From NCBI GenBank assembly GCA_963803155.1, contig CAWDMN010000085.1:1-64000 (forward strand): 64,000 nucleotides of DNA, read 5' to 3'. The notes under the pieces are model-generated. The model had not been told where the DNA came from. It saw nothing but the letters and a program-made list of their open reading frames with translations, and did not search any database. Shown here piece after piece: positions 44,201 to 53,791 of this stretch. Every line of letters starts with the position of its first letter. Position 1 is the stretch's first letter. Position numbers and translations under genes: made by a program. Source of the DNA: CAWDMN01 sp963803155. GTDB lineage: Bacteria > Acidobacteriota > Terriglobia > Versatilivoradales > Versatilivoraceae.

Positions 44201-45365
44201 GCCCCCGATAAATAGGGCCATGAAAAACTCCCACTTTTTGCAGCTGTCTGGATTGTTTTACCCATATCGATTGGTTGTCAGCAAACCAGATCCTGCCTGA
44301 GGGATCCGAGAACTGTGGCGCTGGAAGATCCCGATAATGTTGCCACTGTCTGGATTGGTATTCCCATCGGATGATGGCATTGTAGCCCACAGCCCAGACG
44401 GCGCCATCGGGAGACTGCTGCAACATCTCAATCATTTTGCCTGGTTGCCATGAAAATCCAGCCGAAACTCGAACAAATTGCTTCCCGTTCCACCTTAAGA
44501 AAAAAAGCAGAGAACGTCCTTCATCGATTTCAGTGCTTATGAGTTCATTTTCACGGGTCAAATACATTGCTCCCGGTCGAGACATGTTCTTTCCCCAGTG
44601 GCTACGCTCCCTGATCCATAAAAGGTCTCCCGCAATTGCAAAAAGATCCTTCTTGGGACCCTCTTGGATTTGCCAGATAACCTCTTGAGCGGGATAATGG
44701 GGATCGCGCAAAGGACGCCAGATCCCGCCGTCCTTTTGAGCAATGCCGTGAGTGGTGGCGGCAAATTGGTTGCCCGCGGAATCTCGCATATAGTAAAGCA
44801 GGTGATCGGAAGGGAGCCCTTCCTTAAGGCCATAAATTTTCCATGCCCCATCTTTGAAAGAAGCGAGTCCACCGGTCAGGCTGGGATCGGGCCAGCGGTC
44901 ACAGCAGAACCAGAGTGTTCCGTCCGAGTCTTCGAAAATCCTCCGGACATTGGGCCCGGGTAATCCTTTTTCTGAGCCATGGGATTGATAGGCGCCATGG
45001 CGATAGTCGTAGGTGCCCGCGCCGCGATCAGAACCAATCCATAGGGTGCCTGCTTTTGTCACTTTGACGCATCGGATGAAATTGCTCGGCAATCCTAAAT
45101 TCTGGGTCAATCGAGTCCATTGGTAGCCGTCATATCGGTAAAGCCCGTCCGCGGCGGCAATCCAAGTGGTTCCATCTTTCTCAAAGTCGATTCCGAAAAT
45201 AAAACGACGTGTCAGCCCAGCGGATTCAGTAAAGGAGGTGAGTTGCCAGGGTTGATCCATGGAGGGTTGGATCGAGGGACCACCTTGGATGGATAGGCCC
45301 CATAAAGCAATGAGCAACAGGAGCGGAATCAAAACGCGGATTGGAGAAGCCCAATGGGAGATCAT
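41284..45365 (-). pseudogene. Hybrid histidine kinase with beta-propeller sensor, split by a frameshift
   Basis: Two overlapping minus-strand frames read as one 1360-residue sensor. Frame 1 (45365 to 43830, 511 codons) has a signal/anchor segment and propeller repeats (GIDFEKDGTTWIAAADGLYRY; DSDGTLWFC). Frame 2 (open from 44004, to 41284) continues the propeller (SDSSGLWLYAFKGLYH; KDGEYWIGSSNGVYHY), then a Y_Y_Y domain, one membrane segment, a PAS domain, a HisKA with H in GGIAHDFNNLL, an HATPase (NARDAMPQGG; DNGHGI; GKGTGLGLAMVYG) and a receiver with D in LLTDVIMPQMSG. The frames join at an A8 run (plus-strand T's at 43896-43903): one extra A, or a -1 slip on A-AAA-AAA, restores the whole. 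It may be a pseudogene, a programmed frameshift or a sequencing error. Confidence 0.85.
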
Positions 45366-45809
45366 GGGATTCAGCTAATGGGAGAATAAAATTCTCTAGC
45401 GGTAAAAAGTCTTGATAGTACTTGCCAGGTATCAGGAGCGTCTCTTCGGCCAAGGATTCCATGATTCAGGATGAAGAATCCTTTTTAATTCGAGTCCTTA
45501 TTTGTTTTTCTCGGATTTTCGCGTACAGGACTTGAGTTTAATCTAGTGGGTCAACCTCCGATTGGCAAGTCAATCATGGTCAGTTTAGGGCCCCATTCTG
45601 TACAATGCTTCACCGATACCGAAATTATATCGTTTTGTAAGTGCATGGAGAAGGGAAATTCAGGAGGAGCAAGTATTCTCGTGATATCTGGGACAAATGT
45701 GGAACGCACGTTCCCGCAAGCCTCCGGTGATTGGCCCAATCACTTGCCTGCTTTGAAATTCGCTTAGCAGTGGGAGCGCCGCCTATGTGCTCCAAAGAGA
45801 CCGGAGTCT
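45366..45809. other. Intergenic interval, nothing recognised
   Basis: Short open frames only, none with a ribosome site or family resemblance. Presumed promoter region of the split kinase. Confidence 0.35.
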
Positions 45810-47288
45810 CTACAATGACCACCCCGCGCGGTAAATCGGGCGGACTAAGTCGTTGGCGGCGGCATTATTGGTGCACCGCATCTCGGGACCGTTCCAATGG
45901 AGTTTTTCACCGATCCGAATAGCTAATTGCCCCATAAAGATGGATTCAATCATGGGACCAACGGCCTCGAAATTAGCGCTGGCCTGCCCCGTCCCTTTGC
46001 AGGCATCGAGCCAATCCCGGTGATGCCCCTTGCTGCGCGGCAAAGTTTTTGCAGGGCGCTTATATGCGCGCATGACTGTCTCGGGGATCAACCTCGGATT
46101 CCCGCTCCACCCGCCGCACATGATGATCCCTTTATCCCCAATTAAGAGAATTCCGTCATCGTTTACCCCCATTTTTCGTCCAGCCTCCAGCACTTCCGGC
46201 CTTTGAGGCATGAGTCCGCCATCGTACCAATGTACCTTTACGGCTGGTCTGCCGTCGCGCGCGGGAAAATCGAAATGGACGATGGAGGCCCGGGAGGCAG
46301 CCTCCTTGGTGCATCCATAGGAACTGGCTTCCGTGCTGTTGGGATAATCGAGATTTAATGCCAGGAATGCAGGATCGAGATTGTGGCAAGCCATGTCACC
46401 GATGGCGCCGCTGCCAAATACCCACCAGTCGCGCCAGTTGAAGGGATGATAAGCTGGGTGATAAGGACGGGCGGGGGCGGGGCCCAGCCAGAGGTCCCAG
46501 TCAAGTCCTGCTGGCACGGGGAGAATCTCTTCGGGACGATCTAAAAAAATCGATGATCTGGCCTCGCCTGAAGTCCAGGCATGAACCTCCCGCACTGCGC
46601 CTATAGCTCCGTCCTGAATCCATTCACAAGTAAGACGGATCCCTTCTCCGCTTCGTCCGAAATTGCCCATCTGTGTTGCCACCTTGGCTTGACGAGCCGC
46701 TTCGGTTAATTTGCGGGTCTCGTAAATGGTTCGGCAAAGCGGCTTTTCGCAATAGACATGTTTGCCCCTTTGAATGGCAGCCATGGCCGCGACATAGTGA
46801 ACGTGATCTGGCGTGGCCACCAGTACCGCGTCGATGGATTTTTCCTTTTCGAACATCTCGCGGAAATCCACGTAGCTGGAACATTCTTTGGAGGCCTTCC
46901 GCAATTGCGCTTTATATGTCTCGTTCACGAGTTTCAGCGCTGGGAAACGTCCAGCCGTCCCCCCGTAATAAAACGCGCTGTAATCACTTTCTTCATTCGG
47001 GTCCGCAACGGCGATAATGCGGGCATCCTGCTGCTGAAGCAGCGCTTTGATGTTAAAGATGCCCTGACCGCCAGTACCAATAACCGCAATATTGATCATG
47101 TCGCTGGGAGCTGAATAGCCAGTACCTCCGAGAACGTGGCGGGGAACGATGGCAAAAGCTGTCGCAATGGCCGTGCTGTTCAAAAGGGCACGCCTTGAAA
47201 GGCAATCCTCCTCATTGACTGGATTGGATTGATGGCTTTTTGCCATACCTGCTTTTTTCAAATTCTCTTTTTCCGGTAAAGGTTTCAT
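45810..47288 (-). CDS. Tat-exported Gfo/Idh/MocA-family oxidoreductase
   Basis: A 492-residue NAD(P)-dependent sugar or inositol oxidoreductase. A twin-arginine signal (CLSRRALLNSTAIATAFAIVPRHVLGG, about residues 29-55) directs the folded enzyme out of the cytoplasm. The Rossmann domain follows (INIAVIGTGGQGIFNIKALLQ), then AVLVATPDHVHYVAAMAAIQRGKHVYCEKPLCRTIYE, the EKP signature of the family. The C-terminal part has WDLWLGPAPARPYHPAYHPFNWRDW and GDMACHNLDPAF, typical of secreted members. M1 (47288) and M15 (47246) are both possible starts, with no strong ribosome site. Likely acts on glycan-derived sugars in the periplasm. Confidence 0.9.
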   Translation of the reverse strand: MKPLPEKENLKKAGMAKSHQSNPVNEEDCLSRRALLNSTAIATAFAIVPRHVLGGTGYSAPSDMINIAVIGTGGQGIFNIKALLQQQDARIIAVADPNEESDYSAFYYGGTAGRFPALKLVNETYKAQLRKASKECSSYVDFREMFEKEKSIDAVLVATPDHVHYVAAMAAIQRGKHVYCEKPLCRTIYETRKLTEAARQAKVATQMGNFGRSGEGIRLTCEWIQDGAIGAVREVHAWTSGEARSSIFLDRPEEILPVPAGLDWDLWLGPAPARPYHPAYHPFNWRDWWVFGSGAIGDMACHNLDPAFLALNLDYPNSTEASSYGCTKEAASRASIVHFDFPARDGRPAVKVHWYDGGLMPQRPEVLEAGRKMGVNDDGILLIGDKGIIMCGGWSGNPRLIPETVMRAYKRPAKTLPRSKGHHRDWLDACKGTGQASANFEAVGPMIESIFMGQLAIRIGEKLHWNGPEMRCTNNAAANDLVRPIYRAGWSL

Positions 47289-47722
47289 TTTTTTTTACTC
47301 GAATGCTGGAGATTTAATTTGGAGTTCGAATGATCGTTTGCCTATTGCCATTCGTGATTATATGACACTTCGAGTCAAAAAATGGCGTTCTCTTGCCCGA
47401 TGTGAAGATTTCTTATCAGTCAGAACGCCACACGCGATCCCCAGTCTAATTTACTTTGCTGTTTCGCAGTAAGATATGTCCAGACTCCAGGTGGAAACCC
47501 GTCACTCCATTCCTCAAAATGGCAATCTGACTGTCCCTTTCGTTTGTACCTTGAATGAGCCGCTTTGTTCCCAGGGACTCAGCGGAATCAGCTACGATAA
47601 TGTTCGCGTGATGATACTTAATGATGGAACTGACACCTTTGCCTCGATATCCCTGCCGTCTGCTTGGCGTGATGCTATCTTTGATTGATGCGACAACACC
47701 TCATGCAAGAACATTTGAGTCC
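47289..47722. other. Intergenic interval with a spaced inverted repeat
   Basis: GGCGTTCT at 47383-47390 and its complement at 47422-47429 flank 31 bases. A 70-codon plus-strand frame at 47476 has no ribosome site and no resemblance to a known family, so it is not called. Confidence 0.35.
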
Positions 47723-48475
47723 TCAAGGCCTTTCACTCAAAATGAATGGCCCGGATTCCATGATGGCGATGCTATGTTCGAAGTGGGCGGAGGGTTTTCG
47801 GTCCCGGGTGATGACAGTCCAGCCATCGGCTAGAACCTGCACTTTGTCAGTCCCCAGATTTACCATGGGCTCGACTGCAATAACCAGCCCGGGCTTGAGC
47901 AGGATACCCCGCCCGTTGCCAACATAATTCAAGACCGGCGGTTCTTCATGCAGGCTTTTGCCTAATCCATGCCCGGAATATTCCTTGACCACGGAAAATC
48001 CGCGAGTTTCCGCGTGGGTCTGAATCGCGGCGGAAAGATCGCTCAGATGATTGCCGGGGATCGCTTGTTGGATACCGAGCATCAGCGCTTCCTGTGTGGT
48101 TTTGAGCAGCAACTGGACATCTTCGGGAATCTTGCCGATGGGAACAGTGATGGCGGCGTCTCCATAGTAACCTTTATAACAGACTCCGTAATCAATGCTG
48201 ATTATATCTCCTTCTTTGAGGATCCTTCGCGCGGAGGGGATGCCATGCACCACCTCTTCGTTGATGGAGGTACAAAGTGTGCCGGGGAAACCATGGTACC
48301 CCTTGAATGCGGGGCGCGCCTTATGTTGGTGGGTCATCTCTTCCGCCATCCGATCCAGATCCAAAGTGGAGATGCCGGGTTGGCAGGCTTTTTCCAGAGA
48401 GGCCAAAACTTCGGCGACAATCTGGTTGCATTCCCGCATGATTTCAATCTCCTGACGCGTTTTTAATTCAATCAA
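47723..48475 (-). CDS. map: Methionine aminopeptidase, type I
   Basis: Removes the initiator methionine from new proteins. The five metal ligands are visible: D95 and D106 (SIDYGVCYKGYYGDAA), H169 (YSGHGLGKSLHE), E202 (AVEPMVN) and E233 (HFEHSIAI), with H77 in VVHGIP. The start is probably TTG at 48475, six bases after GAGGAAG, giving 250 residues beginning (M)IELKTRQEIEIMREC as in the family. ATG 48535 would add 20 residues of no family resemblance and has no site. It is separate from the ribosomal-protein cluster where map often sits, so a second copy may exist elsewhere. Confidence 0.94.
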   Translation of the reverse strand: MIELKTRQEIEIMRECNQIVAEVLASLEKACQPGISTLDLDRMAEEMTHQHKARPAFKGYHGFPGTLCTSINEEVVHGIPSARRILKEGDIISIDYGVCYKGYYGDAAITVPIGKIPEDVQLLLKTTQEALMLGIQQAIPGNHLSDLSAAIQTHAETRGFSVVKEYSGHGLGKSLHEEPPVLNYVGNGRGILLKPGLVIAVEPMVNLGTDKVQVLADGWTVITRDRKPSAHFEHSIAIMESGPFILSERP

Positions 48476-48941
48476 GTTATTCTTCCTCACCCAGCCTTCC
48501 GCCAAGCCTCCAAAGATGGGGAACGCTGTCTTCAAGTTGTCTGTTATGATAGCATCCTCCCATAAGCGGATACCACAAGCAAAAAGATGTGGAGGTTGCT
48601 TCCACCCTATTGCACAAAAAGAGAGAGTGCCGTAAAAATAAGATTGGGAATCGACCGAATCAACGGATTGATAATGGCAAGAGCGGAGATGTCCAGCGCT
48701 CAGTTTGAACCGCGGCCATATGGTCCCTTAGCCATCTTGTTATTGCATCGAGGGACTTCCTGCCGGCCTCAATGAGCAAAGAGTGCAGGACGGATTCGAC
48801 CTCAACGATGAATTACATTCATGAATGTTGCAGCATCTTTTCAGTTGCTGAACATGCGATGGAAACCCGTGAAGCAAGGTTTGAGCTTCACACGGATCGA
48901 ATCCCGCGGATCCGGACAATCCTTAGCCAAAAGGAAAAAAT
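48476..48941. other. Divergent intergenic interval, nothing recognised
   Basis: Holds the divergent promoters of map and the MBL-fold gene. Short open frames have no support. No repeat was seen. Confidence 0.35.
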
Positions 48942-49655
48942 ATGCAAACATCCAACATTTACGTGACCTGGATGGGACACTCCACCTTCAAGCTGGTTAC
49001 ACCGGAGGGTGTGACGATACTGATTGATCCCTGGGTGATGGGTAATCCCGCTTGTCCTCAGACTTTGCATCAATTTAACCGGCTGGACATCCTCTTGCTT
49101 ACTCATGGCCATTTTGACCATATTGGAGACGCCGTCTCCCTGGCCAAGCAGTACAATTCCAAAGTGATCGGGATTTATGAATTGTGCCACTGGATGGAAA
49201 ACAAGGGGGCTGGACAAAACCTCCCGATGAACAAAGGAGGTTCACAAGAGGTTTGTGGAATCAAAGTGACCATGCTTCATGCGGATCATAGTTGCGGCAT
49301 TCTGGAAGATGGTCAGATTATTTACGGGGGCGAAGCGGTGGGATACCTGATTCAGCTGCCCAATGGATTCAAAATTTATCACGCCGGGGACACCAATCTG
49401 TTTGGCGACATGAAACTGATAGGAGATCTTTACCGGCCAGATCTTGCCATGATTCCCATTGGGGACCTTTTTACGATGGGTCCTCGCGAAGCCGCCGTAG
49501 CTTGCCGGTTGCTGGGCGCTCAACGAATCATCCCGATGCATTTTGGCACCTTCCCTCCTTTGACCGGCACTCCGGCAAAGTTGGCGGAATTAACCAGTGA
49601 TATTAAGGGATTGGAAATCTTCGAGCTGAAACCGGGCGAATCCTTGTCCTTCTGA
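48942..49655 (+). CDS. Metal-dependent hydrolase, MBL fold, UPF0173 family
   Basis: A 237-residue metallo-beta-lactamase-fold protein. The metal site is H55-x-H57-x-D59-H60 in LLLTHGHFDHIGD; further ligands are in LHADHSCG, YHAGDTNLFGDM and IPMHFGTFPPL. The opening VTWMGHSTFKLVTPEGVTILIDPW is typical of UPF0173, whose substrate is unknown. It is 237 residues, normal for the family. AAAGGA precedes ATG 48942. Confidence 0.93.
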   Translation: MQTSNIYVTWMGHSTFKLVTPEGVTILIDPWVMGNPACPQTLHQFNRLDILLLTHGHFDHIGDAVSLAKQYNSKVIGIYELCHWMENKGAGQNLPMNKGGSQEVCGIKVTMLHADHSCGILEDGQIIYGGEAVGYLIQLPNGFKIYHAGDTNLFGDMKLIGDLYRPDLAMIPIGDLFTMGPREAAVACRLLGAQRIIPMHFGTFPPLTGTPAKLAELTSDIKGLEIFELKPGESLSF

Positions 49656-49688
49656 AACACGGGCAAAAAAAAACGCTGCAAGAGAATC

Positions 49689-49857
49689 ATGGAAAGTGAA
49701 TAGTGGATAATGAATAGAAAAAACGTTGGTCGGTGGTTGATTTATCATTCCAGGGGGGCTCTCTGCAATTTTGTCATTCGAGTGTAGAATTCTTCATTGA
49801 CCAATCGCTGCTAATCACTATCCACTATTCACTATCCACTATCCACTATTCACTTGT
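49689..49857. repeat. Heptanucleotide tandem repeat (CACTATY) with an inverted copy
   Basis: At 49816-49850 there are five units of CACTATC or CACTATT in tandem, with a degenerate sixth at 49851-49857. The complementary order is at 49693-49716 (GTGAATAGTGGATAATGAATAG). The two arms could pair over about 20 bases with a loop of roughly 100. The repeat lies between the MBL and HAD genes and touches neither. Confidence 0.8.
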
Positions 49858-49890
49858 TCCCTCTAACTATCACTGGGATTATTAAACACC

Positions 49891-50583
49891 ATGTTGCGAG
49901 CGATTATTTTTGATTTCAATGGCGTAATCTCTGACGATGAATTTATCCATGCGGAAGCTTTGCGGCGAATTTTGGCACAAGAAAATATCCTAGTATCGGA
50001 GGAGCATTACCTCTCCTGTTTTCTGGGGCGGGATGATCGGGACTGTCTGCGGATGGCCTATGATCAGTGCTCCCGGCCTCTCACTGATATGCACATTCAA
50101 GAGTTAATCGCCAGGAAATCGGACCTCTATCTGCAATTGGCGGAGAATCAGGTCCACCTTTTCCCGGGGGTGCTTTCCCTGTTGGATCAAATCTGGGGGC
50201 AATGCCCCATGGCCATTGCCTCCGGCTCATTGCGGCGGGAAGTGGAATTTGTGCTGGAGGTCTTCCGGTTGCGCCGTTTTTTCGCCTGCGTGGTAACCCA
50301 GGAAGATGTCAGGCGGGGGAAACCTCAACCGGAAATATTCTTGAAGGCTTTAGAGGGGATCAATCGGTCGCGTTTTTCATCCAATGAAATCTTGCCGGAC
50401 CAATGCCTGGTGATCGAAGATTCTCCCGCCGGGATTGAAGCAGCCCGTGCAGCGGGGATGAAAAGTTTGGCGGTCACAAATTCGGACCAACATATATGGT
50501 TGGCGGATTCAGACTGGGTGCTGCCCAACTTGTGTATCGATTTCTCGGTGCTACAACAGTGGTTTTCCAATGGCGGAAAATAA
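49891..50583 (+). CDS. HAD-superfamily hydrolase, beta-phosphoglucomutase-like
   Basis: A 230-residue HAD protein with a helical cap. Motif I is FDFNGVISDDE: nucleophile D8 is kept, but the second aspartate that normally acts as acid/base is N10. Motif II is AIASGSLRREVE, motif III the lysine of RRGKPQPEIFLKAL and motif IV VIEDSPAGIEAARAAGM. Length and cap match phosphoglucomutase/phosphatase-type members. The substitution suggests altered chemistry, such as slow phosphatase or binding only, though similar DFNG variants occur. There is no ribosome site before the ATG. Confidence 0.88.
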   Translation: MLRAIIFDFNGVISDDEFIHAEALRRILAQENILVSEEHYLSCFLGRDDRDCLRMAYDQCSRPLTDMHIQELIARKSDLYLQLAENQVHLFPGVLSLLDQIWGQCPMAIASGSLRREVEFVLEVFRLRRFFACVVTQEDVRRGKPQPEIFLKALEGINRSRFSSNEILPDQCLVIEDSPAGIEAARAAGMKSLAVTNSDQHIWLADSDWVLPNLCIDFSVLQQWFSNGGK

Positions 50584-50796
50584 AACGGGGAGAGACCGCT
50601 TTGCTTTTTTTCGCTACTAAAAAAAAAGAGGTGACTCTCGGTTTGCCCCCTCTGGCGCAACCTTCAAGTCCCCTCGGTTCTTCCATATTTATGCCGAAGG
50701 CCGTTCCCGCGGCCTCAACTCAGGTCTCTCCCTCCGCTCGCAGAGCGCCAGGCCAGATGGCATTTTTCGCCTACCGCTGAATCATTCGCTCTGGGA

Positions 50797-51342
50797 TTAT
50801 AGGTGAATCGTCGTCACTTGGTTTTCTTTGATGCTCACTTTTTCTATTTTGGGATTTGCCTCATTAATCACGATTTTGACTTCATAATCCCCCGGAGGAA
50901 TGAGCAAACCCTGTTCAGGATTACTAAACTCGTCCACGTGGCCCATGAATTTATTATTAATGTAAACTGGGCTGAATTTGTCGTTTTTGCCCGTGGTTAT
51001 TCTCAAACGGCCAAAAGGACCTTTGGGTATGGGCAGTGCCTCCATGGCATATTTCAAGTGGAATGTCTTGCCTGGTTCAATGGTCACTTTCGTTGTGTAA
51101 TCCTTGTAGCGGGGTTCCGTCAATAAAACTTCGTGTTCCCCTGCTGGCACTGCATAAGTCCGGGATTTTTTGAAATTAGCGGCGGGGCCGAGGTATTTCC
51201 CATCGACGAAAATGCCTGTGCGGCCTGGATTGACGGTTGTTTTCAGTTTGCCAGCGTTCTGAGCAAGCAGTTGGGGAGTCAACGAAAAGGATAATCCCAA
51301 CAACAGAGTCAGGGAATAAACTCGAAAAATCGCCTTTTTCAT
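50797..51342 (-). CDS. Exported PEGA-domain protein
   Basis: A 181-residue protein with a signal peptide (MKKAIFRVYSLTLLLGLSFSLTPQLLAQ) and two PEGA-like modules: GIFVDGKYLG...YAVPAGEHEVLLTEPRYKDY, and VYINNKFMGHVDEF...LLIPPGDYEVKIVI. PEGA modules are beta-sandwich repeats on surface or periplasmic proteins. AAGGAAC lies before the ATG. It is upstream of no clear partner; the SPFH gene follows on the same strand but in the 5' direction. Confidence 0.82.
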   Translation of the reverse strand: MKKAIFRVYSLTLLLGLSFSLTPQLLAQNAGKLKTTVNPGRTGIFVDGKYLGPAANFKKSRTYAVPAGEHEVLLTEPRYKDYTTKVTIEPGKTFHLKYAMEALPIPKGPFGRLRITTGKNDKFSPVYINNKFMGHVDEFSNPEQGLLIPPGDYEVKIVINEANPKIEKVSIKENQVTTIHL

Positions 51343-51525
51343 AATAGATGTTCCTTTCCTTAATACATTTAGAATTTGTCAAGCTTTTTTATCCATGTTT
51401 AATTTTAGTGTGCCACCTTGCATCTCGTCAACTTAGATTGTTGTTTGCGGATTGTTGGCGACCCCCCATTTCTCCAGCCAGAGTTAGGAAAATTCCGACA
51501 TGTTCAAGTCCAGCTTGTCAGGAAT

Positions 51526-52404
51526 TTATTTCGAATCCATAATCAAAGGCAGACCATCTTTACCGGCCCCGATCACCACCACTTTGGCGTTCGGGGAAGC
51601 AGCCAACTTCTCAGTGGCCTCAATTCCTTTCCAACGCAAAAGTTGGTCGCTGATGCCCTGCACAACAATTTTCTGGAAGTCGGCGATGCCCTGTGCTTCG
51701 ATCCTCTTGCGGTCCGCTTCCTGTTTTTCCTTGGTCAGAACAAACTCCATGCGCTGGCTTTCCTGTTCAGCTTGAAGCTTGGCTTCAATCGATTGGCTCA
51801 ATCCCGCGGGCAGTCCCACCTGTCGCAAGGGGGTGGATTCCACGATGATTCCCCGCTGGACCGTGCCCGCGACAATCTCCTTTAGAATTTCCTGGCCCAG
51901 GTGCTCCCGGGCGGAGGTATAGAGCGCCTTGGCCTCATAAGTGGCGGTGACGCCGCGGGTGATGGAACGGAACTGGGGTTCCAAGATCACTTCCACATAT
52001 TCCTCCCCCACCGTTTTGTAGACTTCAGCGGCCTTGTCCGGATTGAGATGATAAAGAACACTGACCTCCAATTTCACGCTCAACCCTTCCTTGGAGGGGA
52101 CGTCCATAGTCTCTTTGATCTCCTGAGTTTTGACCGACATTTTAATCACTCGAGCCAGAGGATTCATGAAATTGATGCCGGCTCGAAGAGTAGCGGGAGA
52201 GACGGTGCCAAAAAAGTCCACCACGCCGACGGTTCCGGCAGGGATAACGGTGAGGCAGCACAGGATGGCGAACAGGACAAAGACACCCGATAAGCCAAAG
52301 GCAACCTTGTGAAATCGTTCTGTTACTGAGTATTTCATTTTTTGCATGCTCCGTCCCGCCATGAACAATAAAATCGCCAGAACCACAAAGAAAATAAAAC
52401 TCAT
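51526..52404 (-). CDS. SPFH/prohibitin-family membrane protein
   Basis: A 292-residue stomatin/prohibitin-like scaffold. Seen: two N-terminal hydrophobic segments (about residues 1-18 and 33-56); a SPFH domain (IPAGTVGVVDFFGTVSPATLRAGINFMNPLARVIKMSVKTQEI...VSVLYHLNPDKAAEVYKTVG...FRSITRGVTATYEA); and a C-terminal coiled coil (KLQAEQESQRMEFVLTKEKQEADRKRIEAQGIADFQ). Such proteins form rings in membrane microdomains and often hold FtsH-type proteases. AGGAGGT lies just before the ATG. No NfeD or ftsH partner is nearby. Confidence 0.9.
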   Translation of the reverse strand: MSFIFFVVLAILLFMAGRSMQKMKYSVTERFHKVAFGLSGVFVLFAILCCLTVIPAGTVGVVDFFGTVSPATLRAGINFMNPLARVIKMSVKTQEIKETMDVPSKEGLSVKLEVSVLYHLNPDKAAEVYKTVGEEYVEVILEPQFRSITRGVTATYEAKALYTSAREHLGQEILKEIVAGTVQRGIIVESTPLRQVGLPAGLSQSIEAKLQAEQESQRMEFVLTKEKQEADRKRIEAQGIADFQKIVVQGISDQLLRWKGIEATEKLAASPNAKVVVIGAGKDGLPLIMDSK

Positions 52405-52660
52405 TGTGACCTCCTTTAAGGTCTAGAGAAACTTCGTCTCGGACTATAGGGAGTTGCTGATTCCCATTCCAAAACTTGACTCGAAGTCGCCGACTTTTGC
52501 GGCTCAAGCAAACTAGAGGGAATGGGATAGAAACAGTCAACCCTTCCATTAAACCGAGTACGATAAATTTTTGAAAATGGGCACTCGTTTGCCTTTATTG
52601 GGCCGCAATGAAAAGATTCGCGATAGAATTGCGGAAAGGAGCCTCTCCAGAAAACAGAGG

Positions 52661-53791
52661 TCAGAGTAGGTCAGAATTGGCCACTTTCCCGTTTAATAAA
52701 GGCTTCCAGATTCCTCTGGTTTTTTTCCTCATAAGACGGACAAAATCGCGCGACAATCCGGTTTCCAAACGATCGAGATTCTTTTCGCGAAAATGCTTCA
52801 AGGGGATGCGGCCTCCGGCGGAAAGGTCATGACCGCCCACTTTGTTCAACCCACAATTGATTCGGGTGGCGAATAACCGCCGCACCAATGTGCCGGCTTT
52901 GGCTTTGCGATTGGAAGAACGGATGGAAATGATGAATTCTCCCTGGAAAATGCCGCTGCAAAGAGACCAATGAACTCGTTCGTAGCGGAGCAGGAAGTCG
53001 GCCATTTCGGGAACGATTTCCGGAACATGCACTTCCCCCAAGTGGGCACAAATCAAGTTGTGGCAAGTCCTGGCTCGTACCAAGGTACGGGCCACGGATT
53101 GAAAATAGATGCGTGGCAGGTCGGGGTGAATAATTTCCGCCAGCTTTCGCATACTGGAACGGATGAACACTTTGAAGTAAGCCTGGACATCCCGGCGAGT
53201 GGCCTCTCGCCCCAGGTTCTGGGTCTCCGAACTAATTGCATACGCCAGAGCCGTAGCCAGATTCGCTGGAATTTCCAGCCGGGCATCTTCCAGCCATTCA
53301 ATCAAGAGAGTGGCGGTGGCTCCAATCTCTGGTTCAATCAGGGCCAGTTCAGTGCTCAGCTTGGGGCGCCGGGGATGATGATCGATGACGACATGGCAGT
53401 GGATATGGGAGGGAAGCGAATGATTGGCGGACCCCGGCTGGGTGTCCACGATGGCGATCCGGTCAAAACGCGTGAATTCCACGTTTTGAATTTTTTTCAT
53501 GCGCAACCCTAATTTGCGAACCATGGCTTGATTTTCCGCCCGGCCGATAATACCGCCATAGGCAATAGTGACTCGGGCTCGATATCTTCTTTCGGCGATC
53601 TGACGTAGAGCTGCGGCGGAGGCGATGGAGTCCGGATCCGGGTTATCATGGATGACAATCAAGAGATGATGCTCACCCTCCATAACCTCATCCAATTGCG
53701 AGAGTGGTATGCCCGACTCCAGTGAAGTTTTGCAGGCAAGAGGGATCAATGTACTTCGGGAGCGGTTTTTTATGTGCGAGGGGGCTGGCAT
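52661..53791 (-). CDS. DHH-family phosphoesterase (NrnA/oligoribonuclease-like)
   Basis: A 376-residue DHH/DHHA1 protein. Seen: HDNPDPDSIASAAAL at residues 48-62 (the DxDxxxS metal motif); the FDRIAIVDTQPG strand; DHHPRRPK, the DHH signature; GATATLLIEWLE; and a C-terminal DHHA1 domain with VGGHDLSAGGRIP, the GGHxxAxG substrate-binding motif. NrnA-type enzymes degrade short RNAs, pAp or pApA. The last is the hydrolysis product of c-di-AMP, so a link to the riboswitches is possible but unproven. ATG 53791 follows GAGGTG; an upstream GTG at 53800 is less likely. Confidence 0.88.
   Translation of the reverse strand: MPAPSHIKNRSRSTLIPLACKTSLESGIPLSQLDEVMEGEHHLLIVIHDNPDPDSIASAAALRQIAERRYRARVTIAYGGIIGRAENQAMVRKLGLRMKKIQNVEFTRFDRIAIVDTQPGSANHSLPSHIHCHVVIDHHPRRPKLSTELALIEPEIGATATLLIEWLEDARLEIPANLATALAYAISSETQNLGREATRRDVQAYFKVFIRSSMRKLAEIIHPDLPRIYFQSVARTLVRARTCHNLICAHLGEVHVPEIVPEMADFLLRYERVHWSLCSGIFQGEFIISIRSSNRKAKAGTLVRRLFATRINCGLNKVGGHDLSAGGRIPLKHFREKNLDRLETGLSRDFVRLMRKKTRGIWKPLLNGKVANSDLL

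Noticed and set aside
49816..49857. CRISPR array
   Set aside because: The repeat unit is seven bases with no spacers; it is a simple tandem array.
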